Assembly (NCBI RefSeq): GCF_009208105.1
Contig: NZ_WFKL01000001.1
Location: 2,294,001-2,358,000, forward strand
Source: Rouxiella sp. S1S-2
GTDB lineage: Bacteria > Pseudomonadota > Gammaproteobacteria > Enterobacterales > Enterobacteriaceae
DNA length: 64,000 nt
Direction of reading: 5' to 3'
Below the pieces are notes generated by a model. The model was not told the origin of the DNA, searched no databases, and was given only the letters and a program-made list of their open reading frames with translations. Of this stretch, positions 36,025 to 46,031 are shown one piece after another (position 1 is the stretch's first letter; the number at the start of each line of letters is the position of its first letter). A program made the position numbers and the translations under genes.

Positions 36025-36639
36025 GTGATAGGTCGTCTCAGAGGCGTTATTCTGGAAAAACAGCCACCGCTGGTGCTGCTGGAAACCAACGGCGTGGGTT
36101 ATGAAGTACATATGCCGATGACCTGTTTTTACGAACTGCCGGAGCTTGGTCAGGAAGCAATTGTTTTCACTCAGTTTATTGTTCGTGAAGACGCGCAACT
36201 TCTGTACGGTTTTAATGACAAACAGGAGCGCGCGCTGTTTCGCGAGCTGATTAAAGTCAATGGCGTAGGCCCGAAGCTGGCGCTGGCCATTCTTTCCGGT
36301 ATGTCCGCTCAGCAGTTCGTGAGTGCTGTAGAGAAAGAAGAAATCACCAGTCTGATTAAACTCCCAGGTGTCGGTAAAAAGACTGCTGAGCGCCTGGTAG
36401 TCGAAATGAAGGATCGCTTTAAAGGCCTTAATGGCGATCTGTTCAACAGCCCAACGGATATTAACTTGCCGGCTGCCGCATCCAAGGCTAACGAGTCTGA
36501 TGCTGAAGGTGAAGCCGTTGCCGCACTTATCTCATTGGGTTATAAGCCACCTGAGGCCAGCCGGATGATCAGTAAAGTGGCCAAGCCGGGTGCAGAGTGC
36601 GAAACATTGATTAGAGAAGCGCTGCGCGCGGCTCTGTGA
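36025..36639 (+). CDS. ruvA: Holliday junction branch migration protein RuvA
   Basis: A 204-residue protein. Its N-terminal OB fold ([20 protein letters not shown]) is followed by two helix-hairpin-helix motifs ([14 protein letters not shown] and [16 protein letters not shown]) and a C-terminal RuvB-binding domain after an acidic linker (about 155-204). RuvA tetramers hold the four-way junction open. The start reads GTG at 36025. RuvB follows after eight bases. A LexA box lies upstream. Confidence 0.97.
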   Translation: MIGRLRGVILEKQPPLVLLETNGVGYEVHMPMTCFYELPELGQEAIVFTQFIVREDAQLLYGFNDKQERALFRELIKVNGVGPKLALAILSGMSAQQFVSAVEKEEITSLIKLPGVGKKTAERLVVEMKDRFKGLNGDLFNSPTDINLPAAASKANESDAEGEAVAALISLGYKPPEASRMISKVAKPGAECETLIREALRAAL

Positions 36640-36647
36640 GGTAACAG

Positions 36648-37652
36648 ATGATAGAAGCTGACCGTCTTATTTCTTCTGGCGTGATTAGTGAAGAAGAAGT
36701 TATCGACAGAGCGATACGCCCTAAACGGTTGTCCGAATACGTCGGGCAGCCTCACGTGCGTTCGCAAATGGAGATCTTCATTCAGGCAGCTAAACAGCGC
36801 GGAGACGCGCTGGATCACCTGCTGATTTTTGGCCCGCCCGGGCTGGGTAAAACCACACTGGCCAATATTGTCGCTAATGAAATGGGCGTGAATCTGCGCA
36901 CGACTTCCGGACCCGTGCTTGAAAAAGCCGGTGATCTTGCGGCGATGCTAACCAATCTTGAACCGCACGATGTCCTTTTTATCGATGAAATTCACCGCCT
37001 ATCTCCGGTGGTAGAAGAGGTGTTGTATCCGGCGATGGAAGACTATCAGCTGGATATCATGATCGGCGAGGGCCCAGCGGCGCGTTCTATCAAACTCGAT
37101 TTGCCGCCGTTTACGCTGGTGGGTGCAACAACACGCGCGGGTTCGTTGACGTCGCCACTGCGTGACCGTTTTGGTATCGTGCAGCGCCTTGAATTTTATC
37201 AGGTTGCCGATTTGCAGCACATCGTTGGCCGCAGTGCGACCTGTCTGGGGCTGGAGCTGTCAGAAGAGGGGGCGCATCAAATTGCCCGCCGTTCGCGTGG
37301 TACGCCGCGTATTGCCAACCGCCTGCTGCGACGGGTGCGTGATTTTGCCGAGGTTAAAGGCGACGGTACGATTAACGGTGACACGGCCAACGGCGCGCTG
37401 GATATGCTCGACGTCGATGCCGAAGGTTTTGACTACATGGACCGTAAGCTGCTGCTGGCGATTATCGACAAGTTTATGGGCGGACCCGTCGGGCTCGACA
37501 ACCTCGCTGCCGCAATTGGTGAAGAGCGTGAAACCATTGAAGACGTGATTGAACCCTTTCTAATTCAGCAAGGCTTCATTCAGCGTACTCCGAGGGGAAG
37601 AATGGCCACTCATCACGCCTATAAGCATTTCGGGATGTCGAGGCCGGAGTAG
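36648..37652 (+). CDS. ruvB: Holliday junction DNA helicase RuvB
   Basis: A 334-residue AAA+ motor. Walker A is [14 protein letters not shown] (about 60), Walker B is [10 protein letters not shown] (about 110), sensor 1 lies in [20 protein letters not shown], and the C-terminal winged helix ends with [13 protein letters not shown]. Hexamers drive branch migration with RuvA. It is the last gene of the ruvAB operon and is followed by a strong bidirectional terminator. Confidence 0.98.
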   Translation: MIEADRLISSGVISEEEVIDRAIRPKRLSEYVGQPHVRSQMEIFIQAAKQRGDALDHLLIFGPPGLGKTTLANIVANEMGVNLRTTSGPVLEKAGDLAAMLTNLEPHDVLFIDEIHRLSPVVEEVLYPAMEDYQLDIMIGEGPAARSIKLDLPPFTLVGATTRAGSLTSPLRDRFGIVQRLEFYQVADLQHIVGRSATCLGLELSEEGAHQIARRSRGTPRIANRLLRRVRDFAEVKGDGTINGDTANGALDMLDVDAEGFDYMDRKLLLAIIDKFMGGPVGLDNLAAAIGEERETIEDVIEPFLIQQGFIQRTPRGRMATHHAYKHFGMSRPE

Positions 37653-37677
37653 CAACAACACGCCAGCTCAACCTTCT

Positions 37678-37706
37678 CACCTCCCCAAATTTGGGGAGGT
37701 TTTTGG
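37678..37706. terminator. Terminator between ruvB and znuB
   Basis: ACCTCCCCAAA pairs with TTTGGGGAGGT, followed by T5 on the + strand. It ends ruvAB transcription. The near-symmetric form may also serve the convergent znuCB transcript. Confidence 0.85.
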
Positions 37707-37726
37707 AAAGGCCCTTCGACGCTACT

Positions 37727-38512
37727 TTAAGCAATTTGCTTTTTGAGCAAACTCCCCATAAACATCACCGACGCACAAAGCACCACCGAAGGTCCTGCCG
37801 GAGTGTCATAAAATGCTGACAGCCCGAGCCCACCCGTTACAGCAATCATCCCTACCAATACTGCGAAATAGGCCATCTGCTCGGGCGTTTTGGCAAAACG
37901 ACGTGCGGTCGCGGCCGGGATGATGAGCAACGACGTGATGATCAACGCGCCGACAAACTTCATGGCCAGACCAATAGTGAGCGCAGTGACCAGCATAAGA
38001 ATAATGCGCGAGCGCTGTAGATTTACACCGTCAACGTGCGCCAGCTCGGGACTGATGGTCATTGAAAGCAGATTACGCCATTGCCAGCACAGCACGGCAA
38101 CCACCAGCGCAACACCCGCCCCAATGAGCCAGATATCGCTCAGCGTGACGGAAAGCAGGTCGCCAAAGAGGTAGGCCATCAAGTCTACCCGCACACCCGA
38201 CATCAAACTTACGACCACTAATCCCAGCGACAGCGCGCTGTGCGCCATGATGCCCAGCAGTGTATCGACCGCCAGGTACGGTTTGCGTTCCAGCACGACT
38301 AACATTAACGCCAGCAACAGGGTGACAACAATAACCGCGTAGAAAGGGTTTACGTTTAGCAGCAGACCAAAAGCCACGCCCAGCAGTGAGGCATGGGCAA
38401 GCGTATCGCCAAAATAGGACATCCGCCGCCAGACCACAAAAGAACCCAGTGGGCCAGCCGCACCTGCCAACAAAATACCCGCCAGCCATCCCGGCAGTAA
38501 CAACTCGATCAT
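37727..38512 (-). CDS. znuB: Zinc ABC transporter permease ZnuB
   Basis: A 261-residue membrane protein with about eight hydrophobic helices, from [20 protein letters not shown] to [14 protein letters not shown]. The stretch [15 protein letters not shown] is typical of metal ABC-3 permeases. It moves zinc across the inner membrane with ZnuC and ZnuA. Its start overlaps the znuC stop by four bases (ATGA). Confidence 0.96.
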   Translation of the reverse strand: MIELLLPGWLAGILLAGAAGPLGSFVVWRRMSYFGDTLAHASLLGVAFGLLLNVNPFYAVIVVTLLLALMLVVLERKPYLAVDTLLGIMAHSALSLGLVVVSLMSGVRVDLMAYLFGDLLSVTLSDIWLIGAGVALVVAVLCWQWRNLLSMTISPELAHVDGVNLQRSRIILMLVTALTIGLAMKFVGALIITSLLIIPAATARRFAKTPEQMAYFAVLVGMIAVTGGLGLSAFYDTPAGPSVVLCASVMFMGSLLKKQIA

Positions 38513-39267
38513 TGGTCTCGGCCTCCGGTATTGCGCAAAACTATTTTTCCCTGTAAATCATGTCGATGGTTGTGGTGATGACGATAAATTGCCAACTGCT
38601 CGGCACCGCGATTACCGAACATGGCAATGAATTCGGGATGCGACGAGACCACTTCCGGTGTGCCGGAACAGCAAATGTGCTGATTAAGACAAAGCACCTC
38701 GTCAGTTTTGGCCATCACCAGATGTAAGTCGTGAGAGACCATCATCACCGCGCATCCTAGCTCTTGGCGAAGGCGGTCGATTAAATCGTAAAGGGCAACC
38801 TGACCATTAACGTCAACGCCCTGCGTGGGCTCATCAAGTACCAGCAGCTGCGGTGAGTTGAGCAGCGCGCGAGCCAAAAGCACGCGCTGATTCTCACCCC
38901 CTGACAGTCTTTGCATCGGCTGATCAATCAGGTGGGCTGCCTGCACGCGTTTGAGCGCGGGTAAAATATCCTCACGTTTTGCGCCAGGCTTGAGGCGCAT
39001 AAAGCGCGCAACGGTCAGCGGCAGGGTGGCATCAAGATGGATTTTTTGCGGCACATAGCCGATTTTTAAGTCCGGTATCTGAAAGTGTGTGCCGCTGGTG
39101 GGCGCCACTAATCCCAGCACTACACGTACCAGAGTGGATTTACCGGCACCGTTCGGCCCAAGCACAGTAAGAATCTTGTCTGCCTGGAGCGAAAGTGAGA
39201 CATCAGAAAGCACGCGGCGGTTACCGAATGTGACAGAAATATTTTTCAGCGAAGCGAGAGTGGACAT
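38509..39267 (-). CDS. znuC: Zinc ABC transporter ATPase ZnuC
   Basis: A 252-residue ABC ATPase with Walker [13 protein letters not shown] (about 37), signature [15 protein letters not shown] (about 130), Walker [13 protein letters not shown] (about 152), switch His in [11 protein letters not shown], and a His-rich C-terminus (HRHDL, preceded by a row of His) typical of ZnuC. It is divergent from znuA, with a Zur-like operator in between, and is coupled to znuB. Confidence 0.96.
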   Translation of the reverse strand: MSTLASLKNISVTFGNRRVLSDVSLSLQADKILTVLGPNGAGKSTLVRVVLGLVAPTSGTHFQIPDLKIGYVPQKIHLDATLPLTVARFMRLKPGAKREDILPALKRVQAAHLIDQPMQRLSGGENQRVLLARALLNSPQLLVLDEPTQGVDVNGQVALYDLIDRLRQELGCAVMMVSHDLHLVMAKTDEVLCLNQHICCSGTPEVVSSHPEFIAMFGNRGAEQLAIYRHHHNHRHDLQGKIVLRNTGGRDQ

Positions 39268-39290
39268 TTCAGTTACGTCTTGCAGAACAA

Positions 39291-39316
39291 TTCGAATGTT
39301 ATAATATTGCGTTTTT
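39291..39316. promoter_or_regulatory. Zur-like operator between znuC and znuA
   Basis: GAATGTTATAATATTGCGTT fits the enterobacterial Zur consensus, a palindrome around ATGTTATAATATAACAT. It lies in the middle of the divergent znuCB and znuA promoters, so zinc-bound Zur should repress both directions. Confidence 0.75.
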
Positions 39317-39487
39317 TAGAAAATAACCATGTATGGAGTCGAAAAACTGCGTATTGTCAGTCACTTTATTTGCCGATAATCTGCTTGCTCGCCTTCGGCG
39401 AACAGTGCAAAACCGAGTCATAAACCGGGCTTACTAACGATAAAAATGAAGAAGCCTACAACAAACCATTTGAAACCAGAGGAATCA

Positions 39488-40471
39488 ATGAAACTGATAA
39501 AAATAGCGGCGGTTAAAAAAACCATGAAAATTAAATCCTCACCGCTCACTGTAAAATCTCTGTTGGCCCACGCCGCCTTGGCCGCGACGCTGCTGAGCGC
39601 CAGCCCTGCCTACGCTGCCGTATTAGCCTCTTTACGTCCGTTGGGTTTTATCTCTGCGGCGATTACCGAGGGGATAACCCCGACAGAAGTTTTGTTGCCT
39701 GACGGGGCGTCACCCCATGACTATGCGCTTCGACCTTCGGACCTTCAACGAATGCGCAGTGCAGATTTAGTGGTATGGATTGGCCCGGGCATGGAAGCTT
39801 TTATGAGCAAGTCAGTAGCACAACTGCCTCCAAATCGCGTGGTGGACGTTTCGGCGATACCCGAGGTTAAAGCGCTACTTTTAGCCAGCGATGAAGAAGA
39901 ATCGCATGAACATAATATTCACAACATTAATGTGTCTACAGAAAAACATAAAGAAGGACAGTACAACATGCACCTCTGGCTTTCGCCGGAGATTGCAAAA
40001 TTGACCGCTATCGCAATTCACGCAAAATTATTGGAACTAATGCCGCAAAAGAAGGACCAATTAGACGCTAACTTGCGTCAATTTGAGGATGAATTGACAA
40101 AAACTGACGTAAAGCTTGGTAACATGCTGCAACCTGTTCAGGGGAAGGGATATTTTGTTTTTCACGATGCCTATGGCTACTTTGAAAAACACTACGGACT
40201 GTCGCCGTTGGGCCACTTTACCGTCAATCCCGAAATCCAACCTGGAGCACAGCGACTACATCAAATTCGAACACAGTTGGTTGAGCAAAAAGCGGTATGT
40301 GTTTTTGCTGAGCCACAGTTCAGGCCGGCCGTAATTACTGCCGTTGCCCAGGGAACAAAAGTGCGTATGGGCACCTTGGATCCGCTGGGGAGCGGGATCG
40401 CACTGACCAAGGACAGTTATGTGAACTTCCTGTCACATCTGACTTCTCAGTACGTGAGCTGCCTGGAGTAA
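39488..40471 (+). CDS. znuA: Zinc-binding periplasmic protein ZnuA
   Basis: A 327-residue solute-binding protein. ATG 39488 has AGAGGA upstream. The signal peptide is long and ends [10 protein letters not shown]. Zinc ligands are expected at His in [11 protein letters not shown], His in [10 protein letters not shown] and His in [12 protein letters not shown]. The loop [19 protein letters not shown] is a short version of the His-rich zinc-sensing loop. Two Cys near the end ([14 protein letters not shown]) form the usual disulfide. It feeds ZnuBC. Confidence 0.95.
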   Translation: MKLIKIAAVKKTMKIKSSPLTVKSLLAHAALAATLLSASPAYAAVLASLRPLGFISAAITEGITPTEVLLPDGASPHDYALRPSDLQRMRSADLVVWIGPGMEAFMSKSVAQLPPNRVVDVSAIPEVKALLLASDEEESHEHNIHNINVSTEKHKEGQYNMHLWLSPEIAKLTAIAIHAKLLELMPQKKDQLDANLRQFEDELTKTDVKLGNMLQPVQGKGYFVFHDAYGYFEKHYGLSPLGHFTVNPEIQPGAQRLHQIRTQLVEQKAVCVFAEPQFRPAVITAVAQGTKVRMGTLDPLGSGIALTKDSYVNFLSHLTSQYVSCLE

Positions 40472-40491
40472 GCCTATAAGGACCGTATTAA

Positions 40492-41826
40492 GTGCAGCTA
40501 TTAGCCCGATCTATTGCTCTGGCATATAACAATCTTCCACGACCCCATCGCGTTATGCTGGGGTCATTGACTGTCGTAACCCTCGCCGTGGCCGTCTGGA
40601 AACCCTTTGTATATCATACAGATCAAGATTCTTATCAGAATAAACCCATCGCTAAGCAAGTTCTACTCGACACTCAACAAGTGCGCTCTCTGCTGCCTGA
40701 GGCGAGTGAACCCATAGATGATAATGATTCCCCTCCCGCGACGGACATTCCTCAGGATGAACTGGATGATAAAACCGAAAATGAAACGGGCGTACATGAG
40801 TATGTCGTTTCAACCGGTGATACGCTCAGCAGTATTCTGAATCAGTACGGCATTGATATGTCGGACATCTCTGCGTTGGCCGCGCAAAACACCGATCTGC
40901 GTAACTTGAAAATTGGTCAGCAACTGTCGTGGACGGTCAACGATGACGGTGAACTACAGCGCGTAACGTGGGAAAAATCGCGTCGCGAAACGGTGACCTA
41001 CGACAAAAGCGGCAGTGGTTTTAAAGCCTCGACCCAAACTCTGAAAGGAGAATGGCAGGACAAAGTATTAAAAGGCACGCTAGACGGCAGTTTCGTCAGC
41101 AGCGCAAAAGATGCGGGCTTGAGCAATGCCGAAATTGGCGCGGTGGTCAAGGCATTGCAATGGCAAATGGACTTCAAAAAATTACGCAAAGGTGACCAGT
41201 TTTCCGTGCTGATGTCCCGCGAAATGCTTGACGGAAAAAGTCAGCAGAGTGAACTGTCAGGCGTGCATTTGCGCAGCGGCGGTAAAGATTATTATGCTAT
41301 TCGCGCCGATGACGGCAAATTTTATGACCGTTCCGGCAGCGGGCTGGCGCGTGGTTTCCTGCGCTTTCCCACCCTCAAGCAGTATCGAATTTCATCAAAC
41401 TTCAATCCGCGTCGTATGAATCCTGTAACCGGTCGTATAGCCCCGCATCGAGGGGTGGATTTTGCGGTGCCTATCGGTACGCCGGTTTTGGCCGTGGGAG
41501 ATGGCGAGGTTGTGGTGGTTAACAGCGGCGGCGCTGCCGGTAACTATGTTGCGATTCGCCACGGCCGGCAGTATATGACTCGCTATATGCATTTGCGTAA
41601 AGCATTGGTTAAGCCTGGGCAAAAGATTAAACGCGGCGACCGAATAGCGTTGTCGGGCAATACCGGACGTTCAACCGGTCCGCATCTCCATTTCGAAGTA
41701 TGGATTAACAACATTGCTGTCAATCCGCTAACCGCCAAGCTGCCGCGGTCAGAAGGTCTGAGTGGTAAAGACCTTAGAGACTATTTGGCGACTGTGCGCG
41801 AGGTTATGCCTCAGCTAAAAATCTAA
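40492..41826 (+). CDS. mepM: Murein DD-endopeptidase MepM
   Basis: A 444-residue envelope enzyme. A membrane anchor lies at about residues 20-40 (VMLGSLTVVTLAVAVW). A LysM domain follows (HEYVVSTGDTLSSILNQYGI, about 103-150), and the C-terminal M23 peptidase has HRGVDFAVPIGTPV (HxxxD) and PHLHFEVW (HxH). It cleaves D-Ala-mDAP crosslinks during growth. The start is GTG 40492, with AAGGA nine bases upstream. It follows znuA by 20 bases, as in E. coli, where both may share transcription. Confidence 0.95.
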   Translation: MQLLARSIALAYNNLPRPHRVMLGSLTVVTLAVAVWKPFVYHTDQDSYQNKPIAKQVLLDTQQVRSLLPEASEPIDDNDSPPATDIPQDELDDKTENETGVHEYVVSTGDTLSSILNQYGIDMSDISALAAQNTDLRNLKIGQQLSWTVNDDGELQRVTWEKSRRETVTYDKSGSGFKASTQTLKGEWQDKVLKGTLDGSFVSSAKDAGLSNAEIGAVVKALQWQMDFKKLRKGDQFSVLMSREMLDGKSQQSELSGVHLRSGGKDYYAIRADDGKFYDRSGSGLARGFLRFPTLKQYRISSNFNPRRMNPVTGRIAPHRGVDFAVPIGTPVLAVGDGEVVVVNSGGAAGNYVAIRHGRQYMTRYMHLRKALVKPGQKIKRGDRIALSGNTGRSTGPHLHFEVWINNIAVNPLTAKLPRSEGLSGKDLRDYLATVREVMPQLKI

Positions 41827-41955
41827 AGATTTTCTTCTGCTTAAAGAGTGTCGCTTGTTCAAGCCGGGCGACACTATTCATTGCAAAATAATTCACTGCA
41901 CCTATCATTGTGCGATTGGATTATATAATTAGTATAAAAGTTTACGAGTTAACGC

Positions 41956-42930
41956 ATGCAACCAGAAACAAAAACGAACGACGAGTTTATCCCGCAGTTT
42001 CAAAAATCCTTCTACCTTCCGCGCTACTGGGGCGTGTGGCTGGGTGTGGGCGCAATGGCGGCAATGGCTTACGTTCCTGCATCTGTTCGCGACCCAATAC
42101 TGGGTGCCCTTGGGCGCTTGGCCGGTAAGCTGGCAAAAGGGGCTAGGCGTCGTGCGCAAATTAATTTGCTTTATTGCATGCCCGAACTGCCCGAAGCCCG
42201 GCGAGAAGCGATTATTGACGACATGTTTGCCGCTGCCCCTCAGTCTATGGTGATGATGGCAGAGCTGGCGCTGCGCGGTGATAATCCGCAGATTCTTAAA
42301 CGCGTTAAATGGCACAATAAAGAGATCGTTGACCAATTGGCGGCCGAGGGAAGAAATATTATTTTCCTGGTGCCACACGGTTGGGCGGTAGATATTCCAG
42401 CGATGCTGATGGCGGCAGACGGGCATCCCATGGCGGCGATGTTCCACCATCAAAAAAATGCGTTAACCGATTATTTCTGGAATTCGGTGCGCCGTCGTTT
42501 TGGTGGACGCCTGCACGCGCGTAGCAAAGGCATCAAGCCTTTTGTCAGCTCGGTGCGAAACGGCTATTGGGGTTACTATTTGCCTGATCAGGATCACGGT
42601 GCCGAACACAGCGAATTCGTTGACTTCTTTGCGACCTACAAGGCGACGCTGCCGGCATTAGGACGCCTGATGAAGGTCTGCCGCGCTGAAATCGTGCCGC
42701 TTTTCCCCGCATATGACGCAAAAAATCACTGCCTGAACATTCACGTTCGCGCCCCGATGGCAGGCTTGGATACGGGCGATGATGTCACCATAGCGCGACG
42801 CATGAATGAAGAGGTCGAGCATTTAGTCGCGCCAAACCCTGAGCAATATACTTGGATACTCAAGCTGCTTAAAACCCGCAAGCCTGGCGAACAAGAGCCG
42901 TACACGCGCGACGAGCTTTATCCCAAGTAG
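41956..42930 (+). CDS. lpxM: Lipid A myristoyltransferase LpxM (MsbB)
   Basis: A 324-residue inner-membrane acyltransferase with one N-terminal hydrophobic segment ([17 protein letters not shown]) and the HX4D catalytic motif in [11 protein letters not shown] (about residue 139). It adds the last secondary acyl chain to Kdo2-lipid A, making it hexa-acylated. Length and position after mepM match E. coli. A perfect terminator follows. It has its own likely promoter in the 129-base gap upstream. Confidence 0.94.
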   Translation: MQPETKTNDEFIPQFQKSFYLPRYWGVWLGVGAMAAMAYVPASVRDPILGALGRLAGKLAKGARRRAQINLLYCMPELPEARREAIIDDMFAAAPQSMVMMAELALRGDNPQILKRVKWHNKEIVDQLAAEGRNIIFLVPHGWAVDIPAMLMAADGHPMAAMFHHQKNALTDYFWNSVRRRFGGRLHARSKGIKPFVSSVRNGYWGYYLPDQDHGAEHSEFVDFFATYKATLPALGRLMKVCRAEIVPLFPAYDAKNHCLNIHVRAPMAGLDTGDDVTIARRMNEEVEHLVAPNPEQYTWILKLLKTRKPGEQEPYTRDELYPK

Positions 42931-42963
42931 AGGTGATGTGAATACGCGTGACCCGTAGCTTCA

Positions 42964-42994
42964 ATAAAAAAACCGGCCAAGGCCGGTTTTTTCG
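42964..42994. terminator. Bidirectional terminator between lpxM and pykA
   Basis: AACCGGCC-AA-GGCCGGTT (42971-42988) has A6 before and T6 after, so it can end both lpxM and the convergent pykA transcript. Confidence 0.9.
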
Positions 42995-43013
42995 TTACTG
43001 AGGACGCGTGGGG

Positions 43014-44456
43014 TTATTCTACCGTCAGTACGCGGCTGGTGTTGGTGGTGCCGGTCGTGCTCATCACGTCACCCTGAGTGACGATAACCAGGTCGCCTGA
43101 GAGCAGATATCCCTTGTCACGCAGCAGGTTAACCGCATCCACGGCGGCGGCGACGCCATCGTTGTTGCTGTCGAAGAACACCGGCGTCACGCCGCGATAA
43201 AGTGCCGTGAGGTTCAACGTATGCTCATGGCGAGACATGGCGAAAATAGGCAGTCCAGAGCTGATGCGAGACATCACCAGTGGCGTTCTGCCTGATTCTG
43301 TCATGGAGATAATCGCGGTAACGCCTTTAAGGTGGTTTGCCGCGTACATTGAAGACATCGCAATGGTATCTTCAATATTATCGAATTCAACGTCCAGGCG
43401 GTGCTTGGAGACGTTTATGCTTGGAATTTTTTCGGCACCCACGCAAACGCGTGCCATCGCGGCCACGGTTTCAGCCGGATATTGGCCAGCAGCAGTTTCT
43501 GCCGAGAGCATCACGGCGTCGGTACCATCGAGCACGGCGTTCGCCACGTCCATCACTTCGGCGCGGGTCGGCATCGGGTTGGTTATCATCGACTCCATCA
43601 TCTGGGTTGCGGTAATCACTGCACGGTTAAGGGTGCGCGCGCGGCGGATCAGTTTTTTCTGAATACCCACCAATTCAGGGTCGCCGATTTCAACGCCCAA
43701 ATCACCGCGTGCCACCATCACCACGTCAGAGGCCAGAATGATATCGTCCATCGCGGCGTCAGAGGCCACGGCTTCTGCGCGTTCAACCTTGGAGACAATT
43801 TTGGCATGGCAGCCTGCATCGCGAGCCAGACGGCGCGCATAGTTAAGATCTTCGCCGGTACGTGGGAAGGAGACAGCCAAAAAGTCGACGCCAATTTTTG
43901 CGGCAATGAGAATGTCGGCTTTGTCTTTTTCAGTCAGGGCTTCGGCAGAGAGTCCGCCGCCGAGCTTGTTAATGCCTTTATTATTGGAAAGAGGGCCGCC
44001 AATGGTAACTTCGGTGAAAATTTTAGAGCCCTGAACTTCGATGACCTTGAGCTGTACCCGTCCGTCGTCTAACAGCAGAATATCGCCAGGTACCACGTCG
44101 TCAGGAAGGCCTTTGTAATCGATACCGACTTTTTCTTTATCGCCTTCACCCTTGCTCATGTTGGCGTCAAGCAGGAACTTATCGCCAATATTGAGGAAGA
44201 CTTTGCCTTCTTTAAAGGTGGAAACACGAATTTTCGGACCCTGCAAGTCACCGAGGATAGCCACGTGGCGCCCCAGTTTAGCCGCGATTTCACGCACTTT
44301 ATCAGCGCGGAGCTGGTGGTCTTCAGCGGTACCGTGAGAGAAGTTGAGGCGAACAACGTTGGCACCGGCGGCAATAATCTTTTCCAAATTATTATCGCGA
44401 TCCGTTGCCGGTCCGAGAGTGGTGACAATTTTGGTTCTTCTGAGCCGTCTGGACAT
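43014..44456 (-). CDS. pykA: Pyruvate kinase II (PykA)
   Basis: A 480-residue enzyme that makes pyruvate and ATP from phosphoenolpyruvate. It begins [19 protein letters not shown], and carries [10 protein letters not shown], the active-site region [13 protein letters not shown], and ATQMMESMI. The overall sequence is close to the AMP-activated E. coli PykA rather than PykF. A HexR-like site at 44528-44542 lies upstream, in line with HexR control of pykA in other gammaproteobacteria. It is downstream of hexR in the same direction. Confidence 0.97.
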   Translation of the reverse strand: MSRRLRRTKIVTTLGPATDRDNNLEKIIAAGANVVRLNFSHGTAEDHQLRADKVREIAAKLGRHVAILGDLQGPKIRVSTFKEGKVFLNIGDKFLLDANMSKGEGDKEKVGIDYKGLPDDVVPGDILLLDDGRVQLKVIEVQGSKIFTEVTIGGPLSNNKGINKLGGGLSAEALTEKDKADILIAAKIGVDFLAVSFPRTGEDLNYARRLARDAGCHAKIVSKVERAEAVASDAAMDDIILASDVVMVARGDLGVEIGDPELVGIQKKLIRRARTLNRAVITATQMMESMITNPMPTRAEVMDVANAVLDGTDAVMLSAETAAGQYPAETVAAMARVCVGAEKIPSINVSKHRLDVEFDNIEDTIAMSSMYAANHLKGVTAIISMTESGRTPLVMSRISSGLPIFAMSRHEHTLNLTALYRGVTPVFFDSNNDGVAAAVDAVNLLRDKGYLLSGDLVIVTQGDVMSTTGTTNTSRVLTVE

Positions 44457-44527
44457 GCATTACTCCGTTGACTTGTGAAGCATTGTTGCTGCTAAAAACC
44501 TGGACAACACGATAAAGGGTGATGATT

Positions 44528-44542
44528 GTAATTTTAATACAA
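44528..44542. promoter_or_regulatory. HexR-like site upstream of pykA
   Basis: TGTAATTTTAATACA differs from the published HexR consensus TGTAATTAAATTACA at three central positions and keeps both outer arms. It lies 72 bases before the pykA start. Confidence 0.6.
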
Positions 44543-44734
44543 AATTGTTTCACCCGTTGCTGACACGACCTGTCGTTATCACGGCAGCCTTGGGGCCGAC
44601 CGACTGTTATCCCGGCAATTTTATCTGGCTCGCGCGTGGGGGTAATAAAACGCGATCCCACGGCGGCCAGACCCCTAGAATTAACAACATCGTAACAAAT
44701 ATGGTGAGATAAAAAAATCCGTTACCGCAGGGAT

Positions 44735-45604
44735 TTATTCAAATCTCGGGGGTGCATAAACACCTTTATCAAACCGTGAATCTCTCAATGATTCTTTGAC
44801 GCGCTTCAGATTATCTCTAAATTTCGCCCCGCGACGCAGTGTAAATCCGGTGGCAAGCACGTCAATCAGCGTTAACTGTGCCAAACGAGAGATCATCGGC
44901 ATATAAACGTCTGTATCTTCTGGCACGTCCAATAGAATAGAAAGCGTTGCCTCATGTGCCAGCGGTGTGTCTTTTGAGGTGATGGCAATGACCGTTGCGT
45001 CGTTATCGCGGGCAAGGTGAGCCAGCTCAACTAAGTTTTTCGTGCGGCCGGTGTGAGAAATCAGCACAACAACGTCACCTTCGCCCGAATTCATACAGCT
45101 CATTCGCTGCATTACGATATCATCGAAATAGATGACCGGGATGTTAAAGCGAAAAAACTTGTTCATCGCGTCGTGGGCGACGGCCGCAGAGGCTCCGAGG
45201 CCGAAGAATGAGATTTTTTTTGCCTGGGTGAGAAGATCGACCGCGCGATTCACCGCGGTGATATCGAGCGTATTTTTAACCTGCTCCAGGCTGGCCATCG
45301 TGGATTCAAAAATTTTTGTGCTATAGGCCTCAACGCTGTCGGTTTCTTCAACGTTGCGGTTTACGTAAGGTGTTCCGTTAGCCAGACTTTGGGCAAGCTG
45401 CAGTTTGAAGTCTGGAAAGCCCTTGGTTTCAAGGCGACGACAAAAGCGATTGACCGTGGGTTCACTCACATCAGCCATTTTTGCCAGCGTTGCGATACTG
45501 GAATGGATTGCAGTCTGGGGCGAAGCAAGGATGACTTCAGCAACTTTTCTTTCTGATTTGCTGAGGATATCCAAAAAGCTGAGGATTTTTTCCAGCGTAT
45601 TCAT
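44735..45604 (-). CDS. hexR: Transcriptional regulator HexR
   Basis: A 289-residue RpiR-family protein. The N-terminal helix-turn-helix has SKSERKVAEVILASPQTAIH and VSEPTVNRFCRRL; the C-terminal SIS domain has FFGLGASAAVAHDAMNKFFR and ISHTGRTKNLVELA. HexR represses glucose catabolism genes until it binds KDPG. I take ATG 45604, giving the E. coli length. It is divergent from zwf across 427 bases that contain two HexR-like sites, so it can control zwf and itself. Confidence 0.95.
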   Translation of the reverse strand: MNTLEKILSFLDILSKSERKVAEVILASPQTAIHSSIATLAKMADVSEPTVNRFCRRLETKGFPDFKLQLAQSLANGTPYVNRNVEETDSVEAYSTKIFESTMASLEQVKNTLDITAVNRAVDLLTQAKKISFFGLGASAAVAHDAMNKFFRFNIPVIYFDDIVMQRMSCMNSGEGDVVVLISHTGRTKNLVELAHLARDNDATVIAITSKDTPLAHEATLSILLDVPEDTDVYMPMISRLAQLTLIDVLATGFTLRRGAKFRDNLKRVKESLRDSRFDKGVYAPPRFE

Positions 45605-46031
45605 GGGTGACCACTCAATAGGTTTCATCGATTTCAACGAAAAGGAGAAATCATGTCAGTTTGATGAAAATATACTACGATGCTGAACGAGGTGGCAGAG
45701 ACAATCTGGTGAAAACCAAGCTTTTTTATCCAGAATATGAGCCAAGTCTAAGTTTCAATATGGTAATTAATGTTCAAATTTGTCATAAAATTACAGTTAC
45801 TCCTGCTTACAGGTTAGCCGATTTAACAAACATGACAAATTATGTGGTTTTTTAATCATTTATTAATGCCTTAGATCTTGGTTTACTGCCCTTGCCCGAT
45901 CAGAGTACATTGTTGCTGAAACGCGATATCTGTTGAAATAAAATTACAACCTAACCCATCGCATTCGGGATGCAGGCAGCGTTGATGCTGCATTTTGAAA
46001 GATAAGGTTATCCTGCTCTAAGGAGAAGAAC
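45605..46031. promoter_or_regulatory. hexR-zwf divergent control region with HexR-like sites
   Basis: TGTCATAAAATTACA (45781-45795) differs from the HexR consensus TGTAATTAAATTACA at two positions. TGAAATAAAATTACA (45934-45948) has three differences. Both lie between hexR and zwf, the second 84 bases before the zwf start. A 64-codon frame at 45661-45855 overlaps the first site and is not accepted as a gene. Confidence 0.65.

Noticed and set aside
41929..42453. 174-codon antisense frame within lpxM
   Set aside because: Antisense to a well-supported acyltransferase gene; no coding signs of its own.
43401..44072. 223-codon antisense frame within pykA
   Set aside because: Shadow of pykA; composition (many His, Gly, Arg, Phe) is typical of antisense translation.
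45661..45855. 64-codon frame in the hexR-zwf gap
   Set aside because: It lacks a good ribosome site, has no family likeness and overlaps a near-consensus HexR site.
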